A stretch of DNA of 64,000 bases, taken from Cannabis sativa (taxonomy: Eukaryota > Streptophyta > Magnoliopsida > Rosales > Cannabaceae). The notes beneath the pieces were generated by a model. That model made no database searches and was not told the DNA's origin. It saw only the letters and a list, made by a program, of their open reading frames with translations. A program made the translations under genes and the position numbers. The DNA lies in contig NC_083608.1 of the NCBI RefSeq assembly GCF_029168945.1, positions 17,254,136 through 17,318,135 on the forward strand. Reading direction: 5' to 3'. How positions within the stretch are numbered: the first letter of the stretch is position 1; every line of letters begins with the position of its first letter. Positions 1-12,206 of this stretch are shown here, piece by piece.

Positions 1-1791
1 GTTTAGGAAACCTTACATTGGGTGCAGCGGAATATAATGACTCCTTCCGTTCAGATATCTAGCCCTTGATTCCTTTCTGTAGCAGAGCATTATCAATATC
101 TGAACCTGGATCTCTTTCTCTGAATCTTTGATGCTGAAACTCCTTTGCTGATGATCTTTCTTCACGATCTTCCTCACTATGATTGAGGTATCACTTGATG
201 TGTGTGGGAACTACTCTAATCACTAAGGATTTCGAAATTCAAAGGAAGAAGAAAGAAGAAGTGGCAGCTAAAGATAGGGAGAGAGAAGGCTCAGTTTTTC
301 TGATTCAGAAAGTGTCAGGAAAAAGTCTTATTTTTCTGAAGCCTTCACTATCTATTTATAGCATTCCACTAGGGTTAGGTTTGAATTATATGGCATTAAA
401 ATCATGAAAAAATCAATTTAAAACACACACAATAGGTGGCCGGCCATGCCTTAGTGGATTGGGCCTTGCTTTTTGCAATTTTGCAATTTTAACACCTTTT
501 GTATCTGATTTTCTCAAAAATACCAATTTCCTAATTCAACCATTTAAATGCCAATTCTAACTATTTAATAACTATAAATAATTATTAAATAATATTGTCA
601 TTTATCATATTTATTAATTGAACCATACAAAGTATCATAATTAACAAATATGCCCCTATAAACTCTTTCTTTACAATTTCACCCTTACTTAGTGAAAATT
701 TCACAAATAGACATAGTCTAATTTGAGAATTATAATTGATTAATCAAAATCAATTACATGAGTCTTACAAGCAATATTATCTCAACTAGTGGGGGGACCA
801 TGGGTCTATATAACCGAGCTTCCAATAAGTAGATCAAGAATTTAGCACTAAAATTCACTAACTTATTAATTCTTCGTTGAATCCACGCATAGAACTTAGA
901 ATTGCACTCTCAGTATATAGAATGCTCTATATGTTCCACCATATAGACACATCATTAGATATCCATTGTTATAATCCTAATGTGATCAATTATCCTCTAT
1001 ATGAATGATCTACACAGTAAAGGGATTAAATTACCGTAACACCCTACTATGTATTTTATCCTTAAAACACTTGACCCCGTATAAATGATATTTCAGCTTA
1101 TGTGAAATGAGATCTCCACCATTTATTTTCGTTTGGTCAAGCTCGAAGGTGATCATCCTTTGCTTACCATTCGCCAGATAGAAGCTATAGATTCCATGTT
1201 TATGCTAGCGCTCCCACTCAATTGCACTACCGTGTTCCCAAAATGTACGTATCACCCTGACCTAAAAGTAGGCTTAACTAACAAATCAAAGAACACGAAT
1301 AGCCTTTCAAGATTGAGCCTAATCATAACAGGATTAAGATCATTTGATCTAGGATCAACTAGGCGATATTGACTTGAATAGATATTACGGTAAGTTTAAT
1401 AAATCTAAGTCAAAGTTCAAATCGGTCCCTTCCGATGCATACTCCATGCATCCAACCTGAGCTTTACTTTAACCAATGTTCTGGAAAGAACATAGTATTT
1501 CTCCAAATACAAGTAAACTCTTGTTGTAGATTATCATATCAGTAAAACCCTGTGTCTGATAAATCTAGGAAACTTTATTCACATAGTCATGTTTACTTTC
1601 CAATGTGTTGACGGCACAATAAACAGGATCAAGTATGTGAAAAGGGTTTCAGATGAATCTATACATTATGTACATATAATCATGAAATAAATCATGTGAA
1701 CCATGCAACATTAAATGTTATTTCTGATCTATATTAATAAGTAAATCTAATTATATTGACATGGGTTTTATTTAGGGCATAAAACCCAACA
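1..1791 (-). mobile_element. LTR-A copy 1 (partial LTR)
   Basis: This is one LTR of the family that recurs at 12207-14099, 20338-22231 and 40256-42161. It ends at 1786-1791 with CCAACA, the complement of the TGTTGG that starts the LTR on the minus strand. Compared with the complete copies it lacks roughly the first 95-100 bases on the left, which lie outside the window. A TATAAATAG box is readable on the minus strand at 352-360, about 1.43 kb into the LTR, so most of the LTR is U3. The flank at 1792 is CACTA transposon sequence and not the polypurine tract seen in the full element, so this is either a solo LTR or the 5' LTR of an element extending left. Confidence 0.85.
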
Positions 1792-2505
1792 TTGTGCCGG
1801 GTTTCAACTTGCCTCCCATGGATCTTCCACCTTTGCCCACTCCTGGTGCTGGATCGTCGGCTGCTCTTGGTGCTGGATCGTCATCGCAGCCTCCCGAGAC
1901 TGAGAGAAACAACGATGTCGACATTACCCGCCTATAGAACTGTACTTTTTTTATTATTCGGTTCGAACATTTAACATTTTGTTTATAACTGATTTTAGTA
2001 GAACATAATATAATTAATGTTGGTTTATCTTTTAATGTAAATTATGTTGGTTTTTTTTGTTAATATAATATTATAATTATTTTAAAAAAATTAATTAATT
2101 ATATTTAATTAATTAATATTATAATTAATTAAATATAATTAATTAATTTTTTAAAAAAATAAAAATTAATACTTTTGTGGGCGCAATAGTGCGCCGGTAA
2201 AAAGTTGCTAAAACTATTGGTGCGAACCTGACGATTGGCGCCAATAGTTTTATCGGCGCCCTATTGCGCCGACAAAAGCTTATCAAAGCAGATTCAAAGC
2301 GGATAAGGGTATTTTTTAACACCGGCGCTTATTTTTTACCGGCGTGATTTCTCGCCTGTAAAAGGAAGTTTTACCGGCGCAGTTAGTCTACGCGCCGGTA
2401 AAAAGTCCTTTACCGACCAAGCTTCCCAGATAAACTTTACTGGCGCAATTAGGGTACTTTTGCCGGTGCAACAATGCACCGGAAAAAGCGGGTTTTCTTG
2501 TAGTG
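1792..2505 (+). mobile_element. 3' end of a CACTA (En/Spm) DNA transposon
   Basis: The segment ends with TTTTCTTGTAGTG (2493-2505), the complement of CACTACAAGAAAA, the standard CACTA terminus. The 300 bases before it hold many short subterminal repeats built on GCCGGTAAAA and its complement, another mark of these elements. A likely 3-bp target duplication ACA follows at 2506. The left part encodes a short acidic, proline-rich protein tail (1794-1937). The LTR-A copy abuts it at 1791/1792, so the rest of the transposon is cut off or lies beyond the LTR-A insertion. Confidence 0.8.
1794..1937 (+). pseudogene. C-terminal tail of a CACTA-encoded protein (fragment)
   Basis: A 47-codon open stretch ends in TAG at 1935-1937. 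It is rich in Pro, Gly and Ser, holds two copies of Gly-Ala-Gly-Ser-Ser, and finishes with an acidic Asn-Asn-Asp-Val-Asp-Ile run. Position and composition fit the C-terminus of the protein encoded by a CACTA element. It is interrupted upstream by the LTR-A insertion. No catalytic region is present, so the assignment rests on its place inside the transposon. Confidence 0.45.
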
Positions 2506-3625
2506 ACAGTAAAAGTGGAATTCCCAAGTGTATTTGGCGATGGGAGAAGATTCTATGGGCACCTAAGATACAAGGTTTGTTGTTACATTGTTACAGAAAA
2601 ATATTTATGATGGTTGTGTGTATATAAGCATGGATAGAGCCTTTCTCAGAATAGAAATCATTCAGGAGGGCTGTTTAGAAGGGTAGAAGACATTGTAGTA
2701 ATTAAGAGCAACTACTGCTTACAATTGTGGTGTCTAGCAAATACTATTGTCAATTAACGGTAAAACATGGGAAGTTAATGACCTTCTATTGTGATTATAA
2801 TTAGCAACATAGTCAAGAAAGATCACCAACAAAACCATTTAGAATAGCTTGCTTTTGTTAACCTTGAGAAAAGTAATACATAATGTCCGTACTGCATCTA
2901 ATATATATCTTGGTAACCATGTGACTGCTTCCCAATGTTGAATTTTCGGATTGGACATGAATCTAATCTACTAAGCACATTATAATTAATTCATAGCAAA
3001 CATTGCCCTTAAGATACCAACACTATCCCATATGGCACCCAATATTAAATTGTGTACTCATAATGGTAATGGTATGTCACTTTTTATGATGTTTAGCATT
3101 TTAAGATGTCCCTTAACAGTATGTCACTTTTTATAATGTTTAGCACTTTAAGATGTCCCTTAGCATTATATCCCCCTTAAGATAACACCATCTCCCTTTT
3201 CAATCTATCTTTTGATATTTCAATACCAAGAATCTTCTTTTCTATTCCTAAATAATTTATCTCAAACTATAATTGTGCAATTTTTTGTTTCAACTAGCTC
3301 ACTTTCAAAATTTCCAGGATTTATACCTTTACGTACGTACGTTAAGTTAGCCTCGTCAAAGGTGGTATATTTAGGTACTGTAACTTAAAAATGAGTGTAA
3401 AATTTACATTTGCATGATCATAATCTTAAAGTGAAAGTTATATATATGGTCATTTTGCTTTGTAAAAAATAATTAAGAATATAGAGTTCACTATAAATAC
3501 TCTAGAGTCACTGTGATCCCACAAATATATCTTTGCAGATTTTGGTAATAAATTTAAATGCTGATCTGCCAATTCAAGAAGGTCTTAATTTATTTGTTAT
3601 TTATTTTATTTTTTGAAAAATTGGG
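2506..3625. other. Intergenic DNA downstream of the S28 gene
   Basis: No supported gene. It contains a 47-bp unit present twice in tandem (3072-3118 and 3119-3165, a few mismatches, starting GTATGTCACTTTTTAT). The right part would hold the 3' UTR and terminator of the minus-strand carboxypeptidase gene, but no poly(A) site can be fixed. Confidence 0.5.
3072..3165. repeat. Two tandem copies of a 47-bp unit
   Basis: Each unit begins GTATGTCACTTTTTAT and contains GTTTAGCA and TTAAGATGTCCCTTA. The copies differ at a few positions. No function is apparent. Confidence 0.7.
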
Positions 3626-6600
3626 TTAGAAAGATAGGTGTGCCAAATCATGATAATATTGTGAGATCCACCCTTCAATAATTCTGACCTCTTGCTTTCT
3701 CACTTCTTTAAGCCATTCTGGATCTTCTTTGGTGGAGAACCTTAGATCTACGTGGTGAGCACCTGTTAATAATGAAACACTAATAATTTTAATTCCACTA
3801 TATATGTTTGGCATTTTTTTTAATTAAAAAAAACATTGTTTATAATGTACCTTCTTTGGCAACAATTGCAACAATAGTTTCAGATATGTTCTTCAGTACC
3901 CTGGCAAATAATAATAAATCAAAATAACAAGTAATGTGAGAAAAGAGTTAGTATAGATAATCACACACACATATATATTTATATATATGTATATAATACG
4001 TACCCTCCACCACTCCAAGGGTCTCTTAAGCCATTGAAGAAGATAATATTGCTCCCAAACCTCTTTAAAACCCTCTCAATGCCCTGCATATATATATATA
4101 TGTCAGTTAATTAAATTTCAATAATATAATTAGTTTATAAAATGTAAGTAATAATATATAATACATAGTGTGAACGTACAAATCCCCCAAAGTGAGTGGT
4201 GATCCAGGTGCGCCTGGGGTGTATCCCAAAGGCTCGTTGGCAAGAGGAGGCTCTGTCACTGTAATGCCACTCATAAGCTGGGAATATACTTTCATTGGTG
4301 CTACCACCTGTTGGCAATATTATCTCTGTACATGCCTGTAATTAATTAATTTCATAATATCATACCATTATTATTTGGTTAATTATCATATATTATTATG
4401 TATGTTCAGCTCACTTATTGTTTAGCCAGATTTATTGGGCCCTTATTAAATATTGAAACTGAGTACATATAAAAAACAAAATACATTAATATTATTATCA
4501 GTAGTATATAAAACAAAACATTTCACCCCATTAATTATACAAGAATATGTGAAGCTTAAGATGTCTGAAAGTAAAGAGAACATTCCTTTTGCTAAAGTTT
4601 ATTATGAATATTACATATTGATAATAAGAGTCATAGTACTACTATATATCTTCCCCGGGTAAATTCGCAAAGTACAGAATTGATATGTAAAAATAATTGA
4701 TTTAATCTAATTTGTACGTATTTATATATGTTTTAAAAAAAATTATTTGTACAATTAATATTTTAATATAAAAATAAGAATTTAAAAATTTAACGTGTGC
4801 GATAAAAATATTTTAAAATTTAGTAAATTAATGTACATTCCATTTTTAACATAAGAAAATTATAATTTAAAATAAAAATAAAATATTTTTTATATATAAT
4901 TTTTTTTTTCAAATTTTTTATTTTTTTATTTATTTATTTTTATTTTATTGTTTGAGATATAAAACAATAAACATTTATTTTAGTTTATTATTATTTATGT
5001 TAAAAAATTATTTTTTAATAAATATTAATTAATTTAATATTAAAAAAATAAACAATAATAAATTAAATTTGAATTAGTATGTAGATTGAAATTAATGCAA
5101 TATATAAAATTTTGGGAAATTTTATAATGCACCCCCTTAAAATGAATATATTGATGTACCCTTATTTGTTTTAATACCCGAAATAATTTTTTAGTCAAAT
5201 TTTTTCTCATGGTCATGTACGTTATAGTTATTTAAGACATCCTGTAAAATTTTAAAAAAATTGGAAAAGTTTAACACGCCGAAAATTACGTTCAAACAGT
5301 GTATTGCACGTGTGATTATTTTATTTTATATGCGTGCAAAATAGACTGTTTGAACATTGTTTTCTATATTGTAAATTATTCAGAATTTCTCAAAATTTTG
5401 TAGGTTATCTTAAATAGTTATAACGTACATGAATATGAAAAAAAAATTAGACTATAAAATTTTTTTGGATGCCGAAACAAGTCATGGGTGTATCAATACA
5501 TCCTTTTCAAGAGGGTGCATTGTAGAATCACCCTAAAATTCTTACTGCTTATGCATTATGAAATAAAATAGTTTAGGAAAATTCTATAATGCACCCCCTT
5601 AAATGGGGTATATCGATACATCTCTATCTGTTTTAGTATCCGAAATAATTTTTTAGTCAAATTTTTTTTATGGTCATGTAAATTATGGTTATTTAAGACA
5701 TCCTGCAAAATTTTAAGAAATTCGGAAAAGTTTAACACGCTGAAAATTGCGTTCAAGCAGTGTGTTGCACGCGTGACTTTTATTTTATACGCTGTTTGAA
5801 CATTGTTTTCTATACTGTAAATTATTTCGAATTTCTCAAAATTTTGTAGGATATCTTAAATAGCTATAAGGATATGAAAAAAATTAGACTAAAATTTTTT
5901 TTAGATGCCGAAACAAGTAAATGGTGTATCAGTACATCCATTTTAAGGGAGTGCACTTTAGAATCACCCAATAATTTATAGCTCTACTATTTATTTGCAA
6001 GTCCGGAGAGAAAAATATCATATATTAACCTGTTTTGGAAAATATCATATTCAATTTATTTTTCAAAAATATTATATTTTAAATTTTTACCATTATATAC
6101 TAAGAAATACAAATATTTTTTCAGAAAAAAAAAAACACATGCTTTGATTCTTTCAAACAACTTAATAAATGCATTATAATGAATTTACCAAAAACAAAAA
6201 CAACTCAGTGATTTAATAGAGGCATTACTACATAAAGATCATACATATATGTATTTATTTTTCACAAAGGGACAAAATTGAAAGCTTATATATTTATATA
6301 TATTATTTAGTGTAGTGTGTATCTTCTCTCATTTATTTTTCTTTATTTTCTTTTTCTAGGTGAAATAAGAATTCTAATGTTCATTTTTCTACTAGCTAGT
6401 GTACTTGTTTAAGGAGAGATAAGAAAAAAAGGAGGGATCATGATTTTGAAGCTATTAAGTTATTAACTGATTGTAAAATATTATTACGCTACATTAAAAA
6501 AAAAAAAAAGTGTACTTGTTGACTTTGAAAAAGATTAAAGGAAAAACATGAGAATCAATCATACTACCCTACTCAACTCATCATAATTAATATTATAAGA

Positions 6601-8169
6601 AGAATATAAATATATTTATAGCTTGTGGCCCTAGCCTTGAAAATTTTAGTTTGTGAAGGATATAAGAACTGTATATCCAAGATCGAATACACATTACTTT
6701 TATTTTATACTAAGTACCATTCTCCAAAGAAAAACATATTTAATCAATACATATTTATATAGGCTGGGGCCATGAAAGGGGATAATGATTTTGAAACTCG
6801 TGGTTCATCTTTTAGTAACCTTCATTTGATATAGGCTCCACTAATAGTGGATAATGATTAGTCATAATCACATTTATGTAAATATATAATATATATTTAT
6901 AAAAATTCTAATAAAGGGTATAACCTATGCATGTGAGACATTATTTTTCTTGGATGCTTAGAGATGCTATGTTTACTAGGAAAAATCTTTTGATTAATTA
7001 CAATCTAAGATAACCCTTCTATTTATATATGATGAGTTGTATCTTGTAAATAATATAACCATAGATATAGAGATTTTGAATATTATTTGAAACTTTAAAC
7101 TTAAAAGAGCATATATAGCATAATAATAAGTAAGAGCTATCTTCCCCTTTCAAGAAAAGAGTAGGTGCTTTCTTTCCACTAGGTAAAAGAGAGATTAATA
7201 TCATTATACTAGATTGAAAATGGTAATACTATAAGAGCATAATAAATGTAAATGTAAAATATAATTTATTATGTTAAAATTTTACTCTAACTTCAAATTA
7301 TAATGTAAATATGTCACATAATAAAAAATTATTCAAATTTAGATCATAATATATCATAGTGGAAAATTTACATGACAATAAATACTATACTTTTATATTT
7401 ATTATTATGTAATTTTTTAAAATTTTATTATTAAATTTTAATTAACATGTTCTTTTGCATTAAATGACTTGCATTATTGTTATTATTAATTTTTCTATTT
7501 ACTTTTGAATTATTATTATTTTATATTTTTTAAAAAATTATTAAGTGAACATTAAATGACATATTAAATTTTGTATTAACTATTAAGATTTATAATTATG
7601 TAGTGTAGTATAATAATAAAAATTAATGTAAAAATATCACAAAATTATTTTTGTGTCAAATTTAATTTTTATATTTTTTATTAGAGATGGTCTAATAGTA
7701 GTGGATTATAATAAAAATAGTAATGAAAATAAAAATAATATTATAATAATTTGTTTATTTTTTTTAAATGGTTTAGAGAAAGATTAGTGTATTGACAAAA
7801 ATATTTATTTATCTTAAATTTTTTTAATAAAGCAAGGGTATAAAGGTTATTTTATTTTTTATATAAATATTGTAAAATAATTGTTAATTTATATATAAAT
7901 AGTGTAATGGTGATTGCATTGTGAAAGTATTACAAAACTTTCAAAATTAAACCAAACAATAGATATACATACCTGCCAACTCCATTCACTGAGGCCATGA
8001 GGATCAGAATTATCTTCTAGATCAAAACACGTGGCAGTTCCACTGTAGTTATAGTAGATGTTCGCTGCACCATACAATTTCTCAAATGTGTTGCTATTTC
8101 TACCACTCTTTGGATTATCAATAGCTTTGCACATCTGAACATCCAAACAAATCAAGTACAAATAAAATC

Positions 8170-8240
<71 letters not shown>

Positions 8241-10148
8241 TTCAATATATATATATCTTTATATAAATTAATTAATTACCTGTTTCACTGGGTAAGCTGG
8301 CAATGGATTCAGAAAATTTGAGGGGGTTGGATAATCAGTCATGGCTGTGTAAACAAATGCAGTTGATAGCCAACTTTCAAGATAATCTCCTATATACTCA
8401 TAGTTCCTGAAATTAAACTAAAATTCAGATATACTATTTATGTATAGATAACATATATATTAGCATACACAGAATATAAAATATTCAACAAAATTTAATT
8501 TGCTTAATAATTACTTGCACAAATTGAATGACTTTCTAAGTAAGTTGATTCCTTTTGAAGTCTTTGCAGTGTCTTTAATCTGTTGCCACGACTCCTTTAT
8601 CACTTGGTAGCAATTTTCACTCTCACTCTAATAATCAAATGCCGAGTAATGATTAATATTAATAACACTACATACGAGTTATTATACTATACACAAAAAT
8701 TATTTAATAAAAAGCAAAAATATGATTATTATGAAAGAAATTTTATATTATGAAAATTACATTAAGTACTACTTTTGAACTTTTATTTTATATTTTTATG
8801 TTTTAATATTTTTAATTTATATATATATATTTACCACATCTTATGAAAATAATACAGTAAAAAAAAATTATTAATAACATAAAAATATATACAAATAACA
8901 AAAAACTATAACAACACAATAATATAAAAATAACTTAAAAATTAACATAAAAAAATTATCATTTATTTTCTGTAAATAAAATTTTAAAAACTGTAAAAAT
9001 ATATAACATTTTGTATAATAATATTTTGGGTTAATGTCACAAATGCACAAAAACAACAAAAAAAAAAACAACAAAAATACGGTTTCATGGAATTTTAAAT
9101 ATTTTTACGATTTTTTTGATTTTATTTACATAAAATACAGTCTTTTTATGTTAAAATTTTGTTCATTTGTTGTTAATTTTTTGTTATATGTATGTTATTT
9201 TTTGTTGTTTTTTTGTTGTTATTTTGATATTACTTTTATGTTGTTTTCTTGTTGATTTTATGTTGTTTTCGTGTTATTTTTTGGAAAACTGTAAAAATGT
9301 AAAAAAAACATTAAAAATATAAATATTTTACAAAAAAAAATGGTATCTTATGTAATTATTCCTAATATTTTTATTTATTATTTTTAAGTATTTATGAAAT
9401 TATTCCTTAAATAATTGTGTTGTACCGGGTTTGCCATTAATTATGAAAAATGACAAAATCGACATCTTTCCAACATATAATTGATGCATTTTTATCAATA
9501 TATTAGTGACAAAATCGACATCTATTATATTAGTGATGAATGGGACTATCAAAGTAATTTAAAAGTCTTATCATTTGTAGAAATTTAGAAAAACGCTATT
9601 CAACATTTGAAAAGTCATGACATATTTATTATCTATATCATTTTAATATATATATATATATATGATAATATTCTATTTATATATATATAAATGATATATT
9701 TAAAACATTATTTTAAAAATTAATAATTTTGTTTTTAAAAAAAAGTATTTATCTTTTGCTATTCTATTACAATTACTATTACTACATATATATATATATA
9801 CACTCATCCACACATTATTTCTATCTTTCTACATCATGGGGTTGTTTTTGACCTTTTCACTTTCAATGAATAATAATTTTATATATGGACATATATATAT
9901 AATGTTGTTATCTCTGTGTAAAGATCCCGCCGATTTAAAATAAATAATTAATCCTAAATCTGATCTTTAATAATGTCTTGTATAAGAGAGAGAAAGAGAA
10001 TTTAGATACCTTAAAGTCTTGAGTGACAATATTGTTGAAACTATATGGAGATGTTAAATTCTCAAAACCCAGGATGGGAGAGGAAGATGCCAAAGCTCCA
10101 ATCGCAACGTGCGGATACTTCAATCTAAACCATGCTGCCAGCACTGTA

Positions 10149-10188
<40 letters not shown>

Positions 10189-11144
10189 TATATTTATATA
10201 TATATATTAACATATTGGTTAACCATATATATTGAAAAACAACAAAATCTCCAAAATCAAAACAATAAACAACCTCTGCATTTATTTCCAATACTCATAG
10301 TTAACCATATAGCTTGTTTGAAAGAAAAATTGTATTGATTTAAATATGATTCAACAAAAAATTTAATACCAAACATGAAAAATGATTGTTTTTTTATCCT
10401 CAACACATTATTTTTACAATTTTTTTTTTTTTTCAAACCAAAATCCACCTTTTAAAAATAGTGTTAATAAAAGAAGAAGAAGAAAACCTACTTCCACCAT
10501 AGGAACCTCCAAAGACGACGACCGGAGAGTCCACCGCGGATATATTGTTCTTCAAATCTATGATCAAAGTGGCATAATCCGCCAGAGCCTGCGTGGAGCT
10601 AAGGTAACCAAGTGTGCTTGTGTTGCTGTAAGCCACTTCCTTGTCACCCCCAAATGGTATGGATTTCCCATAAAACCGATGCTAAAATATAAACATATTC
10701 CATCCAATTTATTAAGAAAACATTTGAGATTTAACAAAACTTGTAGTGAGCTAATTTTTAACTCACCTCGAGAAAAACTAGAAGGGCTTTGAAATGGGGA
10801 GCTGTTTCGAACATAAATCCAGTGTTTTGAGCAAACCATTCTATTTCTCCTTCATTACCAGTGTAGACAAAGATTGGAGCTTTGGTTTTGGCTCCACCCC
10901 AGAAGGTGTCGTTTATTAGATACCTTTGTTGAAAAGTCTGATAACTTTGGGGAAGGAAATTGAAATGGTCTAGTGTTTGAGTGAAGTAACTGGTTTTGTA
11001 GAGCTTTGTTGTGGTTGAGACTGAAACTTTTTCTGGGCTAATAAGTGAAGATGGAAATCTGGGTGTTATTCTTGAGAGTGAGAATGGAACAGAGGAGACT
11101 AAACAGAGAAGAAAAAGCCATTGAAATGAAAACCCAATAGCCAT
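3626..11144 (-). CDS. Serine carboxypeptidase S28 family protein (lysosomal Pro-X carboxypeptidase-like)
   Basis: Secreted or vacuolar serine peptidase expected to remove residues after a penultimate proline. Ten exons on the minus strand: 11144-10767, 10681-10492, 10143-10010, 8627-8515, 8406-8280, 8134-7973, 4335-4180, 4083-4004, 3900-3851, 3762-3626. All introns are GT/AG, and joining them gives 508 codons plus a stop, the usual family size. Residues 1-24 form a signal peptide. The nucleophile is Ser186 in GGSYGGM; the codon for that Met is split by intron 2. The acid is Asp441 in RDPWSGGG and the base is the His pair at 466-467 in GAHHVDLRF, so the triad is complete. Residue 127 starts HRFYGKS, a typical family block. 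Introns 3 (1.4 kb) and 6 (3.6 kb) are swollen with AT-rich and transposon DNA. No frameshift or stop was seen. The family is clear; the substrate is not. Confidence 0.93.
5114..5533. mobile_element. Foldback MITE copy 1 (Mutator-like) in intron 6
   Basis: A 420-bp element whose left half is nearly the reverse complement of its right half. It opens GGGAAATTTTATAATGCACC and closes with the matching GGTGCATTGTAGAATCACCC. It is flanked by 9-bp duplications TAAAATTTT (5105-5113) and TAAAATTCT (5534-5542), 8 of 9 matching, which is the Mutator-superfamily length. No coding capacity. Confidence 0.75.
5576..5969. mobile_element. Foldback MITE copy 2 (Mutator-like) in intron 6
   Basis: Second member of the same family 42 bp further on, in the same orientation, 394 bp long, with the same inverted halves. 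It is flanked by AATAGTTTA (5567-5575) and AATAATTTA (5970-5978), 9 bp with one mismatch. Separate target duplications show two independent insertions and not a local tandem duplication. Confidence 0.75.
8170..8241. repeat. (ATT)n microsatellite in intron 5
   Basis: About 24 uninterrupted ATT/TTA triplets, about 36 bp from the acceptor of exon 6 in the carboxypeptidase gene. It reads as poly-isoleucine on the minus strand, but this is only the repeat. It is likely polymorphic in length. Confidence 0.95.
10145..10212. repeat. (TA)n tract at the 3' end of intron 2
   Basis: TA dinucleotides interrupted by a few extra A or T bases, directly against the acceptor AG of exon 3 of the carboxypeptidase gene. 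On the transcript this replaces the usual pyrimidine tract with UA-rich sequence. Confidence 0.85.
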
Positions 11145-11251
11145 TTTTGGCTTTTTCTTTGGCCTATGTCTGCAGTTAGCTTTCTGTAGCTAATGAATAC
11201 CGATATTCATCCAAGAGAATAATAATAATATTTATGTATAACATGTGAGGA

Positions 11252-11272
11252 TTGCACGTGCAATACACGTGT
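11252..11272. promoter_or_regulatory. Twin palindromic G-boxes upstream of the S28 gene
   Basis: TTGCACGTGCAA (11252-11263) and ACACGTGT (11265-11272) each centre on CACGTG. The two cores are 11 bp apart, about one helical turn, and lie 110-130 bp upstream of the carboxypeptidase start codon. CACGTG is the plant G-box/ABRE core bound by bZIP and bHLH factors. Location and spacing make a real promoter element plausible. Confidence 0.55.
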
Positions 11273-11499
11273 CTACCTTTTCTCCTTCTATTTTATTTAT
11301 ATTTTTTTAGGTTAATTTTTATTTCATAAAAAATTGCATAATTTAATTTTTACATGTATTTTTTTAGATAGAATGTCTTTATATTAAAACAAAATCATAA
11401 TACAAAGGGTATAATGGGAGGAGGCATTTCTTTCAACCATGAATATTTAGTATCTACTGAAAGAGCTAACTTAGCCAGCAATGAGTCGCATTATTAGTA

Positions 11500-11994
11500 A
11501 ATCTATACACATGACGGACCTTAAATCCAAAAAAATTAGAAACTAAACGATTAATGTTATTTAACAACTAATGGAAATCAGAAACTAGCTCTTGTGAGGA
11601 AAATAATCTTTAACTACTAAGAGAGAATCAGTCTCATTAAGTGCACAAGTAGTTGAAGATCAATGAGCCACTGTAGACTATGCATAAGAGCCAAAACTTC
11701 CATGACAACTGGTGAGAAACAACCTCAAAAAGGGGTAGACATTGCAGCAACAAATTCCCCTGCACTATTACTTAAAATAGCACTAAAACCAGAAATTTGA
11801 TTAACTGCATTACCAGTCGCATCTGTGTTCAATTTCAGGCGGCTTGTAGGGGGATTCAACCAGGTGGCATCTTGAGCATACTTTGTCCGAAATTCTCCAG
11901 CACGGTTCGAGGAAACAGCAAGACGAAAATTATGAGCAGCGTGAAACTCTTCTAGGTATGAGGACGCATAATAGAGAATAACTAAATGTACCAT
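11500..11994 (-). pseudogene. Decayed RNase H domain of a LINE (non-LTR) retrotransposon
   Basis: On the minus strand an 89-codon stretch (11994-11725) ends with residues like the start of the RNase H domain found at the 3' end of plant LINEs: W-L-N-P-P then KLNTDATG, followed by GFSAILSNSAGEF. A TGA interrupts it, and the same frame then continues with a PVVMEVLALMHSLQW-like helix before more stops. The upstream reverse transcriptase is missing. It is a dead 3' fragment between the carboxypeptidase promoter and the LTR-A element. Confidence 0.6.
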
Positions 11995-12206
11995 TAAATC
12001 AAATTTAATTCAAACATACCACTTTTTATGAGAAGTGTATTCAAAATACATTTACACTCCCACATAACACACGATTTTCTTCTCCTGAACACACACAACT
12101 CATGTCACCTTCTCAATGGGATGATCGTATTTTCGTCATCACCACCATCTCAGTCTAATTTTCTAGTCAATGAATTCACATCGGCCTCTCAATTCCTTGT
12201 TGGTTT

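Noticed and set aside
7889..8245. 118-codon minus-strand ORF with a long isoleucine run
   Set aside because: The run is the (ATT)n microsatellite, and the remaining part overlaps exon 6 of the carboxypeptidase and its intron in a continuous read-through.
9040..9300. A/C-rich and T/G-rich low-complexity stretches as a possible inverted-repeat element
   Set aside because: Pairing is only between simple AAC/GTT runs; no terminal motif or target duplication was found.
10382..10792. 136-codon plus-strand ORF over the S28 gene
   Set aside because: It is the opposite strand of exon 2 and its introns; the minus strand has the catalytic motifs and splice signals.
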